The notes below the pieces were generated by a model, which ran no database searches, had not been told where the DNA came from, and was given only the letters and a program-made list of their open reading frames with translations. Made by a program: the position numbers and the translations under genes. Shown one piece after another: positions 46,411 through 57,500 of a stretch of 64,000 nt of DNA. The stretch's first letter is position 1, and each line of letters opens with the position of its first letter. This DNA comes from Mesocentrotus franciscanus (Eukaryota > Echinodermata > Echinoidea > Camarodonta > Strongylocentrotidae). The stretch spans positions 25,959,547-26,023,546 of the forward strand of contig CP137679.1 in NCBI GenBank assembly GCA_037976565.1. The letters run 5' to 3'.

Positions 46411-48068
46411 ACAAACTGAAATATAAATGCTGATTCAATAGCCAACCCATAACTTGACAATTTTGCCAATCATAATACATATATGTACATGTACCTGCAC
46501 ATTAAAATGAGCAATACACTGCTTGAACTGCAGGCAAACAAATGTAAACACTTGCTGGTATGGATCGATGGCATTAGTGGATTCAGAGACTGAGACGAGA
46601 GAGCATCTCCAATGTAATTAGATGCCTGCTGCAGCATCCATCTCAATGAGGCTATGTCTGTGTGTACGTGTGTGTGTTGGAGTGTGTGAGTAAAAAACTG
46701 CCGGTACATGTACTACGCAGCTTAATTGCGTATGGACCATGGTATGAACCCTTTTGCCTTCATAATATGGGTGTGCAAACTGTGCACTGTGCTGGTTGAC
46801 AGCGGGTCGACTGACATTATTAGCATGTATAGAGCTAAATCACATGACATGTACCAGTACATGTAAGCCGATTTACGCCCTTGTTATTTCATGTACACTG
46901 TACATGCGCATGTCCATAAAGTGTACTACATAGGCAAATTGTTGAAAATGGTATTTATTACCACATTATTAGGCTGACTAATTTTCAAAACTCTTTGATA
47001 AATTCAGGATAAAAATGCATTTTTTAAATGAACACTGACACCTCTACATTAATGAACTTATTTTAATGTACATTTATACATGTAGTTTTGTGAATTACTA
47101 AAAAAGGTCCACATAATGAAAATATAACCATGCAATACTCAGCAAATATTGCTGAATTAAAACCACTGGCTCCTGCATACTAAACAGGATCTTTGTCTCT
47201 TTGAGAGAGTTCGGTGCCAGCCTGCCAGGCCATTCAGATTGATCACTGGCATGCATGCAACCTTTCATGACAACAAATTGTTAAAACCAAATCTAATAGC
47301 AAGGACCATGCACAAAAGGTAGGATTATTAGAATAGAATGGAAATTGCTTTGTTTGAATAGAAAATACCCTAACTACATGTACTTGTACATGTGTATGAT
47401 TGAGATTTCCTTGTATTGTCACTTGCACAAATGTAACCCGATATAGGACTTTATCAAAAAGGTTCCGTTCATTCTCTATACAATGCTGTACAACATATAA
47501 TTTGCTGGTAGTTAAAATGACAAAGCAAATCCCCCCATCTGTGGTTAGTTTTTATGCTTTACCCTTTTTTGTTCTTTAAAAGTTTAATAGAAATGATTTC
47601 ATGCTTCCAAGTCTATAATCTACATGAATTATAAAGTATATTCTCCTCTTTATGCACTAGTTACATCATGGAATGAATCTTGATTGAGATGTACAAGGTT
47701 TTTCTGAGGTACTAAATTACTTTGTATTTCACTTTGAATTTCACTTTCAATGGAAAAATCACAGACATTTTCTTGCTTTGATCTTGTGAGTTGTGACTTG
47801 AGATTAAGCCCTATAAAAAAAATATATAAAAAAAAACATATAGGCCTAACGTTTTGTATTTGACTGAAAAACTGTATTGGAATGTTATCTGTCTAACACA
47901 TAATTATCATTATGACAAGATTTATGATTCACATGATATCCAGAGGCCCATGAAGGCACGAATTACATGTACATTTATATTACCCCTGGTTTATGAAATT
48001 ATGATTCAAATCAACATTTCCTCTACTACCATAAATTGTATTGTGAGTCTTGCCATTAGTCAGTGATA

Positions 48069-48162
48069 ATGCAAACATTTAAAAAAGACTGAACAATAAA
48101 ATGTACATCCTGTATTTTCATGATGTACATTTTATTGTTGAGTCTTTTTTAGATGTTTGCAT
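48069..48162. repeat. 42-bp-arm hairpin
   Basis: ATGCAAACATTTAAAAAAGA and the rest of a 42-nt left arm (48069-48110) pair with 48121-48162 at 39 of 42 positions around a 10-nt loop. This could be a small foldback element or a transcribed hairpin. There are no additional signs of either. Confidence 0.8.
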
Positions 48163-49746
48163 ACATGTGCTGCTTGTTTAATTTGTACATGTATATTTTG
48201 TTCGTCATGCAAACATTCCAAACAAAACATGCAGCAAAATACATTGAACCTGCAAAATTAAAACATGTAGAAGACTGCTCTGATGTTCTAATTGAACCTC
48301 TCTTTGCTTTGCCTTAAAATGGGATGTGGACATTCCAGACCACATTCAAAGTCAGACTAATAACAAGAGGGATTGATTATAAGTATACCCAAAGAGAGAG
48401 AGATAAGTCGCACACTGCAATACCCGTAGATGCACATGTAAAAGACTGGGTGTCAGAAGATTGTGAACATTTTAGTGTTTAAAAAGCTCATATTATTTCT
48501 AGACTCCACACTTATGCAAAAACAGAAAAATTAAAATTAGATTTGGACAATAATAATGCACTAAACTGGAAATTAATGGAATGGTCAGTTCAAATGCTAA
48601 GTTTTCAATTATAAAAAATATGCACACAATTAACCCATTTTTTAGCTAATAATATCATGGAAAAACAATTAAGGAGTAAGCAGAAAATTGTTACTCTACT
48701 CTCTAGATCTTAGGGAACATTCTTCTAAACTGTCATGTCTATATACAGTACAGCACTAAAACAAACGGACAACTAATAATATGCATGGGCAAAGCTCAAT
48801 TGTTTTTAATGGGAGGAGGTGGGGTGATCAGTGTAAAAGGTGCGCGCAGTGAGTTCGCTAACTTCTGCGAACTCCATATACGTGCACCTTAGTATACTAA
48901 GCTAAGCTAATCGCTATTATCGTACAGTAAGTATCAAATTGACAATGCAAAGACAGTTCTTTCTGTGTACACCGCGTGTATTTGCATTTCAGGCAGAACC
49001 AAAATCGCTAACTCTCGTAAGAGGTCAGCGATTTTGTAATGCACATTGCATGTTAGCTCATTATCATCAGGAACACGTGGAAGGTAATCATCAAAATCTA
49101 TCACTCCAGTATCACATTTTGACATTTTTGTTCAATTCTTTACCAACTTTGTGTGCTTTTTATGAGAAGAAAGAAGAGTCCACAAGCGAACTCCTAAGCC
49201 AGTGTGCAAGGTTTGTTGGATTCGGGAAGGGGCAATAATAAGATCGCATTTTATTTTAACAATTTTAAGTTTTGTTTACAATTTACATCACTCTTCACAA
49301 CAAGGGGTATGACTATGGCCTGGGTGCCAATTAATTAAGGTTACTGAATACTGTAGGTGATATTATCACCTAGCCTTTAAGTCTAGATAGAATCAACTTG
49401 TCATAATTGTATACCTCTATTTCATACAACTCTTTTGTTTAGCCAATTTAGTCCAACTCATTATCGCGCTGTGCATGTATATGCATCCGCACCCAATTAT
49501 AATGGAGAAAGGGATGGGAGCGCGAGCGCGAGCCAGGCTGATGCTACAGGCTCGGCCCATACAGCGCTGCCTCAGCGCCAGGGCTGTGCCGCGTCATGAG
49601 CATAACACACCTTCGCTGTCGCATAATTCGGCATTCACCGGTGCAAAATCATACGACAAAATAGCGTATTAAACGCTACAAAACATTCAAAATCATGAAT
49701 CAACACTCCACACACACAATTAATACGTGAACAACTATTGCCTTAC

Positions 49747-49864
49747 CTTTCCTAAAGCAAGCGAAACTGTAAACTGTTAATCATTCCTTCCAGATGTCAA
49801 TCAGATTGTAAAGATAAGGGGAGGTTTCTCAGGTACCTTATCGATATGGTACGGCATGACGTCA
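49747..49864 (-). promoter_or_regulatory. Probable V-ATPase 5' UTR exon and promoter with CRE
   Basis: On the minus strand GGAAAG|GTAAGG is a strong donor, ending a likely non-coding exon at 49747. It could join an acceptor shortly upstream of the ATG at 44511 (for example TGAAAACAG|GGCC). Upstream lies a perfect CRE palindrome, TGACGTCA, at 49857-49864, followed by GCGCGCGATCG. Assignment to this gene is inference from position and splice signals. Confidence 0.5.
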
Positions 49865-50552
49865 TCAGCGCGCGATCGTGTGGCCGTGGGGGGGGTACAG
49901 GGAGTAGGGGGGCAATTCTTACATTTTTGGCCGTTTTTGGCCGTTGTCAACCCCATCCATCATCATCCTTTGTAGTATAGATCTAGTATAAACAAAATAG
50001 GATCTCTACGAGTATAAATTATAACACTTCCTAGTTAATATTGTTACATGTTTACTTTTAAAATACGGAAGGGGAGTAGAGGTGCTATATACCCCCCATT
50101 GTATTAAAAGGCTGATATGTTTCTTGAAACTTGACATATCTTTGAATATGGTTTATCTTGGTCACGATTTCTATAAATGACGATAGTTGTACACTATGTC
50201 TTGTACTAAATGGTGTTCCTATACCTACCGGGAGCGACCATTATAATCAATTTATATGTTAAAATATGTAATAAAAGATGAGAGACATATCGAGATGAAA
50301 ATGGGTTGAAGGTGATGTTTTTCTCATTCATTTATACCTTTATACCTTTAAATACATTTAAGTTGTATCAGAGAATCCCAACTCCCTGGTTGTATCATCA
50401 TGAATAATGATCCCAAATTCCCAACCCAATCTAGCCTATACCCTTGAGTCCTGGTTTTTAAAGGGACTCTAGCCTATACATGGAGAAGTTCTCTTTGACC
50501 AGGGAGTATCTTACCAAAGAGATAACACAACATATCTCTTTGATCTTACATA

Positions 50553-50730
50553 GTCTCACCCTGGGCCCCGTATTACAAAGAGTTGATATCAATCGTAACT
50601 TATTTGCGATTGATATCAATCGCAGCCATGTACATAAGAGATAGGAGAATGCAAACTTGCGATTGATTGGAGGACTTACGATTGATTTGGATCAATCGTA
50701 ACTCTTTGTAAGACGGGCCCCTGGTCTCAC
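50553..50730. mobile_element. 164-bp TIR MITE flanked by GTCTCAC
   Basis: Ends pair CTGGGCCCCGTATTACAAAG with CTTTGTAAGACGGGCCCCTG. Inside, AATCGTAA/TTACGATTG motifs are repeated in both orientations. GTCTCAC occurs at both edges (50553-50559 and 50724-50730), suggesting a 7-8 bp target duplication. Confidence 0.8.
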
Positions 50731-51417
50731 TTACTAGCTTTGACCAAATTCATGGGCGCCATCTAGAGGCAGAGTCTTGTCACAGTGAATCTTGTTAGTG
50801 TATTTTTTCTCGCCTAACCTTACGAAGTAAAGTTTCTTTTTTATATACCCAGTCAACAACTGAATTATTCATACCCCTTGTAAATTTGATGTTTTTTGTA
50901 GGTTTTTCGTAACTCAAGAATGAAAGGTGGATTTATTGAATTAGGGCCTTTGTCGAATACTATTTTCGCAAATCAATTTTTCACATATTGCCTACTTAAA
51001 AAATACAAAACTTGGTTAGGGTTTGACAAATTTATTTGTTAACTGCAAGATGTAACAAATCAGATTTAACACAATAATGAAATACAATGATCATATTATA
51101 TGAGAGAATAACGAAAAGAAAGAAGAAAACAGAAAAAAGGAAACCACAACAAATATTATGATATTATTATTTATATTATTATTATATTTATTATTATTAT
51201 ATTTATGAAAAAGCGAACTTGGTTTTAATTATTTTTAAATCTGGGATTTGCACTTAAGCGAGATGTCATTCTGAAAAAAATAGTAACCCATGTGTAAGGC
51301 CAAGATCTAAAAGCATTTTCCAAAACCCCTTGTATAGGTATTTTTAAAAGTTTTTTTCCTTTCTTTTAAAGCGATTCATGACATTGGAGCGGTACATCTC
51401 CGGATATCGTGGTGAAG

Positions 51418-52524
51418 TGTGACGCCATCAAAACATCTGTTTTTAGAATTTCTCAATTTTTTCTTCATTTTCCGAAAGAGCATACAAAATAATGTCCAAA
51501 TGTCGAAAACCAGTTAAAAAGGAGCCCAAGTCCACTCCAAAAATAACTTGCCTTTAATAGAACCAGAAAAATCAGACAAACCAATCAAAAAAAGTTTGAG
51601 CAAAATCGGATTACTAATAAGAAAGTTATGAATTTTTGAAAAAGTATGTAAAACTAAAAAACAATGGAAATCACTACACAAATTGCCAATTTGGTTATCA
51701 GTTTGTGACGTCATGTCCTCACTACTTTTATCCCCCAAGACTTGATTTCCCCATGCCTTTGCCCAGGTTATATGATTTTTATTATATTGCGTGCATGACA
51801 TTTCCCAAAATCTTTTATAAATTTTGAAGAATTGATACTATTTTTCTGAATATTGTATTTCATAATTATTGATTTTTATATAAATAGTTTATCAAAATTC
51901 AAATTTTTCATGATTTAACTGGAAAAAATTACTCTATATTAGTGCATCCACACAAAAACATATTACTATCAATCTAACTTGGATGCTGGTGTGAAGAAAT
52001 AAGATTCTTAGGGGAAAATAGGAAATTTATATTATCAATATAAAGAAAATAATTAGTGGATAGTGAGGACCATACGTCACAGACTCATGAGTGAGTTGCC
52101 AATTTGTGTAGTGATTTTCAAAGTTTTTCATGTCATTAAAAATTCACAACTTTCTTATTAGTTATCCGATTTTGCTTAAACTTTTTTTAATTGGTTTGTC
52201 TGATTTTTCTGGTTCTATTGTAAGTAAGTTATTTTTGGAGTGGACTTGGGCTTTAAGTATTGGCTGAGATAAAAAAAAATTATGACCATCTAAATAAAAA
52301 GATTTCCTATAGGAGCTCAGTGATATATTGCTCTGGCCCATAATGTTATGAGCCAAAGCAATATAACACTAAGCTATAGGAAATCTATTCATTCTGATGG
52401 TCATATCTCAGTCAATACTTAATATTTTCAACTGGTTTTCGACATTTAGACATTATTTTTTTTTGCTCTTTCGGAAAATGAAGAAAAATTGAGAAATTCT
52501 AAAAATAGATTTTTATGATGTCAC
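51418..52524. mobile_element. 1.1-kb palindromic element with a nested insertion
   Basis: The left arm (51418-51732) and right arm (52058-52524) are inverted copies: both carry AATTTCTCAATTTTT, CATTTTCCGAAAGAGCA, GTCGAAAACCAGTT, CCCAAGTCCACTCCAAAAAT and GCCAATTTG..GTAGTG in mirrored order. The central loop is about 325 bp. The right arm is longer because of a separate element at 52253-52422. No protein-coding frame. Confidence 0.85.
52253..52422. mobile_element. TTAA-flanked foldback element nested in the palindrome
   Basis: A TTAA at 52253-52256 and another at 52419-52422 bracket 162 bp with inverted ends GTATTGGCTGAGAT / ATCTCAGTCAATAC. The interior also folds (GATTTCCTATAG, ATATTGCT.TGGC). 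The opposite arm of the host palindrome runs directly from GGACTTGGGCT to AACTGGTTTTCG and so shows the uninterrupted site. TTAA suggests piggyBac-type insertion, though TTAA may instead be part of the inverted end. Confidence 0.82.
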
Positions 52525-52564
52525 AGATACTGCCTACCTTTTCCCGGTTTGCGTTATGTTTTTT

Positions 52565-52686
52565 TTTGCGGCACAGATTGGGGTTAGGTGCGTGTTGAGC
52601 CTATATGGGAATGTTTAGGGTTAGGGTTAGGGTTAAATCAAGACCTCTTTAAAAAAAAAAGCCCCAATCTGTGCCGCAGAAAATAT
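52565..52686. mobile_element. Small TIR element carrying three TTAGGG units
   Basis: GCGGCACAGATTGGGGTTA and AAGCCCCAATCTGTGCCGCA form 18-bp inverted ends about 115 bp apart. The interior includes TTTAGGGTTAGGGTTAGGG. The inverted ends show that the telomere-like units travel inside a mobile or foldback element. Confidence 0.7.
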
Positions 52687-52841
52687 CGGACCCCCAACTC
52701 AAAACCTTAAACAATGGTTGCGTTTTGAATGGAAGTCCCTAATAATTAATGGGGTAGGCTTACCCATTTCAGCCAATACTGTACTGTTTAAAAAAATTAT
52801 GGTATGAGGTCTACCCCCATTCCGGATTTTAGTTTTCTCTT

Positions 52842-52851
52842 TCTCTCTCTC

Positions 52852-52917
<66 letters not shown>

Positions 52918-52935
52918 ACGACCTCTCTCTCTGAG
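52842..52935. repeat. (CT)n microsatellite
   Basis: More than 30 uninterrupted CT dinucleotides with C-rich interruptions at the left edge. Confidence 0.95.
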
Positions 52936-53399
52936 GGCCTATGCTTCACTACCATTATAGCTCAAGAGTTTCCGGCCCCGTAAACGATTAAACTATAAAC
53001 CGCAATATTAATTTAACACTGTGCATCTTTAAAAGTTGTGCTTTTTCTTTGCTTTTGCTTTAAATCAGGATGATTGGACCGAACCACAAGTTTGGCATCT
53101 CTGACAAAATGTACATTTATTGATTCAAATTATTCTCCTCTTCTAATCTATTCACAGCAAATGCTTCAAAACAACTTTAATCCGATTATGACAAAGGGGG
53201 TTGACCAGCGCGATAAAGTTGAAGAAGAAAACAAAATCAATATATAGCGTCTAGTTTTTAAAACTGCTGAAAACGCATGTACACACTAAACTGTACGAAA
53301 TAAACCTGTAACTGCTAATACAAACATTGTAGATTTTGTCCATTGCTCGATGAGCTTCAACTTGAGATTTTCGTCTCAGCCCTCGGCTAATCCGTTCGA

Positions 53400-53628
53400 A
53401 ACAACGGGACCCCGTTATTCGTTTGATCTTCACCGCCCCGCGCTACGTCCGGTACCTGGCAACGTAGTATATGACGCTATTCCAGCTGCGATCTGGTAGT
53501 TTCTTTCAGAGTGTCGAGGTTCGGGGCAGGATAATACTACGTCCCAAATTCTAAATCTAAGAACTCTTCATATATTATAACTTTCGTTTCAACTTAGAGT
53601 TCACCATTCAAGGCTTTGTATATATATT
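53400..53628 (+). promoter_or_regulatory. Probable promoter and 5' UTR exon of the NmrA-like gene
   Basis: A CpG-containing patch (CCGCCCCGCGCTACGTCCGG near 53430) precedes sequence ending in a donor-like ATATTG-GTAAGT arrangement at 53629. The first coding exon starts with an acceptor (TTTTATTTTCCACAG) at 54552. Together these suggest a leader exon and an intron of about 920 bp. Inference only. Confidence 0.35.
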
Positions 53629-54587
53629 GTAAGTTTGAAAATAGTTACTTTTGTTTGTATTTTATTAGTTTTTCGATATCAAATTTGATTTGTTGCTCAG
53701 TAGTGTAACATCTTATAGATGTCTGTTGAGGAGTTTTGAGAACGTTTAGAAGGGTAACGATAGCGCACCTCCTCCCTATTGATGGGAGTCCACCGGTCAA
53801 TAATGGGGTTTGTGTGGTGGTGGAGGTACCCGTTTCATTGCGTACACTATAGTCACTATATTCCTATAGCGAGATTGCTTATATACTTTGGCACATCATT
53901 GAACAAATTGTTGAAAACGATTGGAAAATGTCTCTTGTAAAAGGGAATCGTTGTTTATATAGGAGTCAATAATGGCTGTGCAGAAATGATTATTGAATGA
54001 ATTTGAATGATGTTACCTCAAGTTGATGATGTATAATAGTGCTAAAATACACACTGATCATTGGGCTTGATTGCTGGGGAATTTGTGATGTCAAAATAGA
54101 TTTAAAGTTCATCCAACTAATCCTATTTTATCATTATAGTGGTGTTATATATTGATGATGATGGTGTTGATGATGTTAATTAATGGTTGTGATGATATTG
54201 TTGGTGGTGATAGTAATGATGATAATGATGATGATGGTGGTGGTGGCCGGTGCATGGTGCACGGTGATGATGAAGATCATGCAGGCCTACTTTGGCGATG
54301 GTGATGGCATGATGATAATAATAATAGTATGACTTCAATTACTTGCAGTGGATACATTGGTGAATTTAAATTGTCTGGTGAATAACAGTTTGGTAAGAAT
54401 TACAGTTTTAACTTTATCATATAAGTTGTGTTTTTTCCAATGAAGGCATAACAGTTTTTCAAAACAAAATCTTTAATTGAGCCATGCATGGAGGAATAAA
54501 TTTCACCAGTTTTATGGGTTCCTCAATGTTACACTGTTTTTATTTTCCACAGATTTTGACCTCTCTGGAATACCGTTCATCCTAAAA

Positions 54588-57500
54588 ATGTCAAAGATCA
54601 TCACAGTCTTCGGTTCAACAGAACCTCAAGGGCTTTCCTTAATCCACTCCCTCTTAAAAGACCCCAAATACACCATCCGAGCCGTCGTCTTGCAGAAAGC
54701 AGCATCGTCAGATCAAGCAAGGAAGCTTCGCAACCTCGGGGTCCAAATCTTTGAAACAAATCTTGACGATCGGAAGAGTATAGCTACTGCACTTGAAGGA
54801 GCTTACGGATGTTTCCTTTTTACAGACACTAATTTCAGTGCTTCCAATCCGGAGGAGCTGGAATACCAGCAAGGTGAAAATGTTGTTGACGTTGCCATGG
54901 TAAAGAAAGTCCAGCACATCATCTTCAGTACCCTCCCTCTGTCCGACAGGCCATTGGGATTTCAGCAGCAAACTGTGACTCCAAGGCCCGGATTAACGAT
55001 TACATCAACGAACGTGAACTACCCAGGACGAGTGTCATCTTTCCTTTTTCGTATCAGAATCTTGCGACAGTTTTTAAGCCAAAGAAATTACAACAGCATG
55101 TCTATGGATTAGGTGAGTGTAAAAGATACTACATGTTATGATGCGTTCAGATTCATTTTTATTGACGTCTCCAGTAAAGACAGCTTATTTATAAAACCTA
55201 CTAATGAAGATGACAGCCTGAAACAAGTGGGAAATGGGATGGGATGATATTAGTCTTGATAGTGTTAAGTACAACATGTATGTCATGTAGCTTATTGTAA
55301 AACCTGTAACTTATATGTTTAATCTCTCATTTCAAATGGCGATAGTATACCTTCACAATTAAAAAGAAACGGGACAGGGACTCTAGTTTACGTGGAAAGG
55401 CATAATGGTTAGATATATTGGCTTAAGTGCTTGAAGTGATTGGTTAGAGCACATACTAAAATGTCTCAGTCAATTAGCTCAGCAAATACGATGCTCGAGA
55501 AATATATCACTTCAAATTGCAACATGGAGAAGTTCCTTTTGTTATGTTGAATCTTCGGATTGTGTAAATTTACTTTTACACTTCTCTCTTTACTATATCT
55601 GTTGAATTATAACTTGCATGTCTGAATGGCTTCCTACATGTAGGTGTTGAAAATTGTTGCTGCACAGGAGGTATATGATAGACCTACTGTAAACTGTTTG
55701 TATATATTCATGCAGTCAGTCTTTTGCAGGTGTTTTAAAAGGTAGTGATTTTCTTTTTCCTGTACAAACAGTAGTTGTTGATTTTTTAAAATATTTATGC
55801 TTAATCCTTTTATCTTATAAAATTTCTTTCACCCTTCTTCCACTTCTGCCGACTATATATTTTTTCTATCCCTATATTGTGCCTGAAAATAATTCTGAGA
55901 CTGGCTAGCATTTTATACCTTTTCTTCACAAATTATATTACAAGAACTGATTACAATTTCTGAATATATGATCCGCGTTTCTATAAAGCACACAGTAGTT
56001 ATTGAAACATTAAGATTGAAATGCATACTTGTTGTGCTAGTAACAGTATTAATTTTTTGTTTGCCATACAAAATATGTTATAATGAATAATGCATGCACC
56101 AGTACATCCTTATACATGTACAACTATTACATACATGTAAGGTGAATAGGGGCAGTAACCAGTCACAATTAATCTGAATAACAGCCAAATTTCCAGACAA
56201 ATTTATTTCAAACTGATTTCTAAAGTAGTTTGCAGCCCTACAGGGATGTTTGAACAAGATTTTACACTTATTTCCTCTTTCTTCCATGCTTATAGACAGG
56301 GTTAACCTGACAGTTAGACTAAAAAGTGTGAATCTTTTGTTACTCTAATCCTGTTTACTGCCCCATCCTATTAAGCTCTCCTCTTCTCATGGAGGGTCTT
56401 TGTAAACAGTTAGAACCCCTGGCTGTCACAGGTTTTTGTTCCTTCTATGAAGTTGGCAAAACAGAAGCTGTTGCTCCTTCTATTACTGCAGGAGATGAGC
56501 CACTTGAAAAGTATAACCCCCCCCCCCAGCCGGCCCCCTTTATTTGAGAAGGAAATAAATTCAGATTGATGCTCCTGTTGTTACTTAACAAACTTCTCCA
56601 AATGATCTGAACTTGTATATTCTTAAGGTTATATAATTCTTATCTCATTTTATTTTCATTTTACAGAGATCCCAATGTTGAACACCTCCATCAACATGTT
56701 TGATGTCAACCAGGCTGGTCCCCTTCTCCATTACATCTTTGACAACCCCGCCCAGACGATGAACAAGACCTTTAACGTGGTCGGAGACAAACTACGAGTC
56801 GATGAGATAGCTCAGATATTCACCAAAGTTCTCAAGCCAAATGAGTTTAAGGATATGAAGGTAAATACATGTAGCTATTATAGTGATCTTTTAATTAGAT
56901 AAATATAATAATGATATTGGTGATGAATAGTTAGATGGTAACAACAACATCAGTTATAATACATGTAATACAAATTTATAGTGCATCTAGAGCAATATAT
57001 GGCAGGCATTTTAAATCTTAATTCTCACAAAGTTTACTCATACACCCTGTAATCTCTACTTTGCCACTCTTTTTCTGTCTCTTGTGTTATCTAAATTTCA
57101 ACACTTACTTTGTTTTGCTTTGGAAATGTGGGCAATGCATATAAAATGACAGTATTTATATCAAGGTTATTCTAAAACATATGAAGAGGGAATTGTTTTA
57201 CTCTTCTCATTCAGATTGATCTCATGTTTAATATAAATTTGTGTTAATATGGCTATCGTTTCCAGTTCAGTTCAGTTCAGTTTATTTCATTTTTGCACGG
57301 CACCAACTTCAGCCAAAGGCTGTTCTTCTGCAGGACCGTGCACAATAAAAAAAAATACATGTACAATTATAAGATAACACATATCATAACATACAAATAT
57401 AGGATTTCTTGGTCAATTTCGTAAGCTTTTCATTCGTTTTGATACAAAGTTCATTCAAATTCGCGCAAAAAAGCTGCCGGCGTGTAAATTTCATTCAAAA

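Noticed and set aside
48939..49238. 99-codon frame near the inferred V-ATPase promoter
   Set aside because: No known motif, no exon borders that fit either neighbouring gene, and a local hairpin (AAAATCGCTAACTCTCGT...) explains some of the structure.
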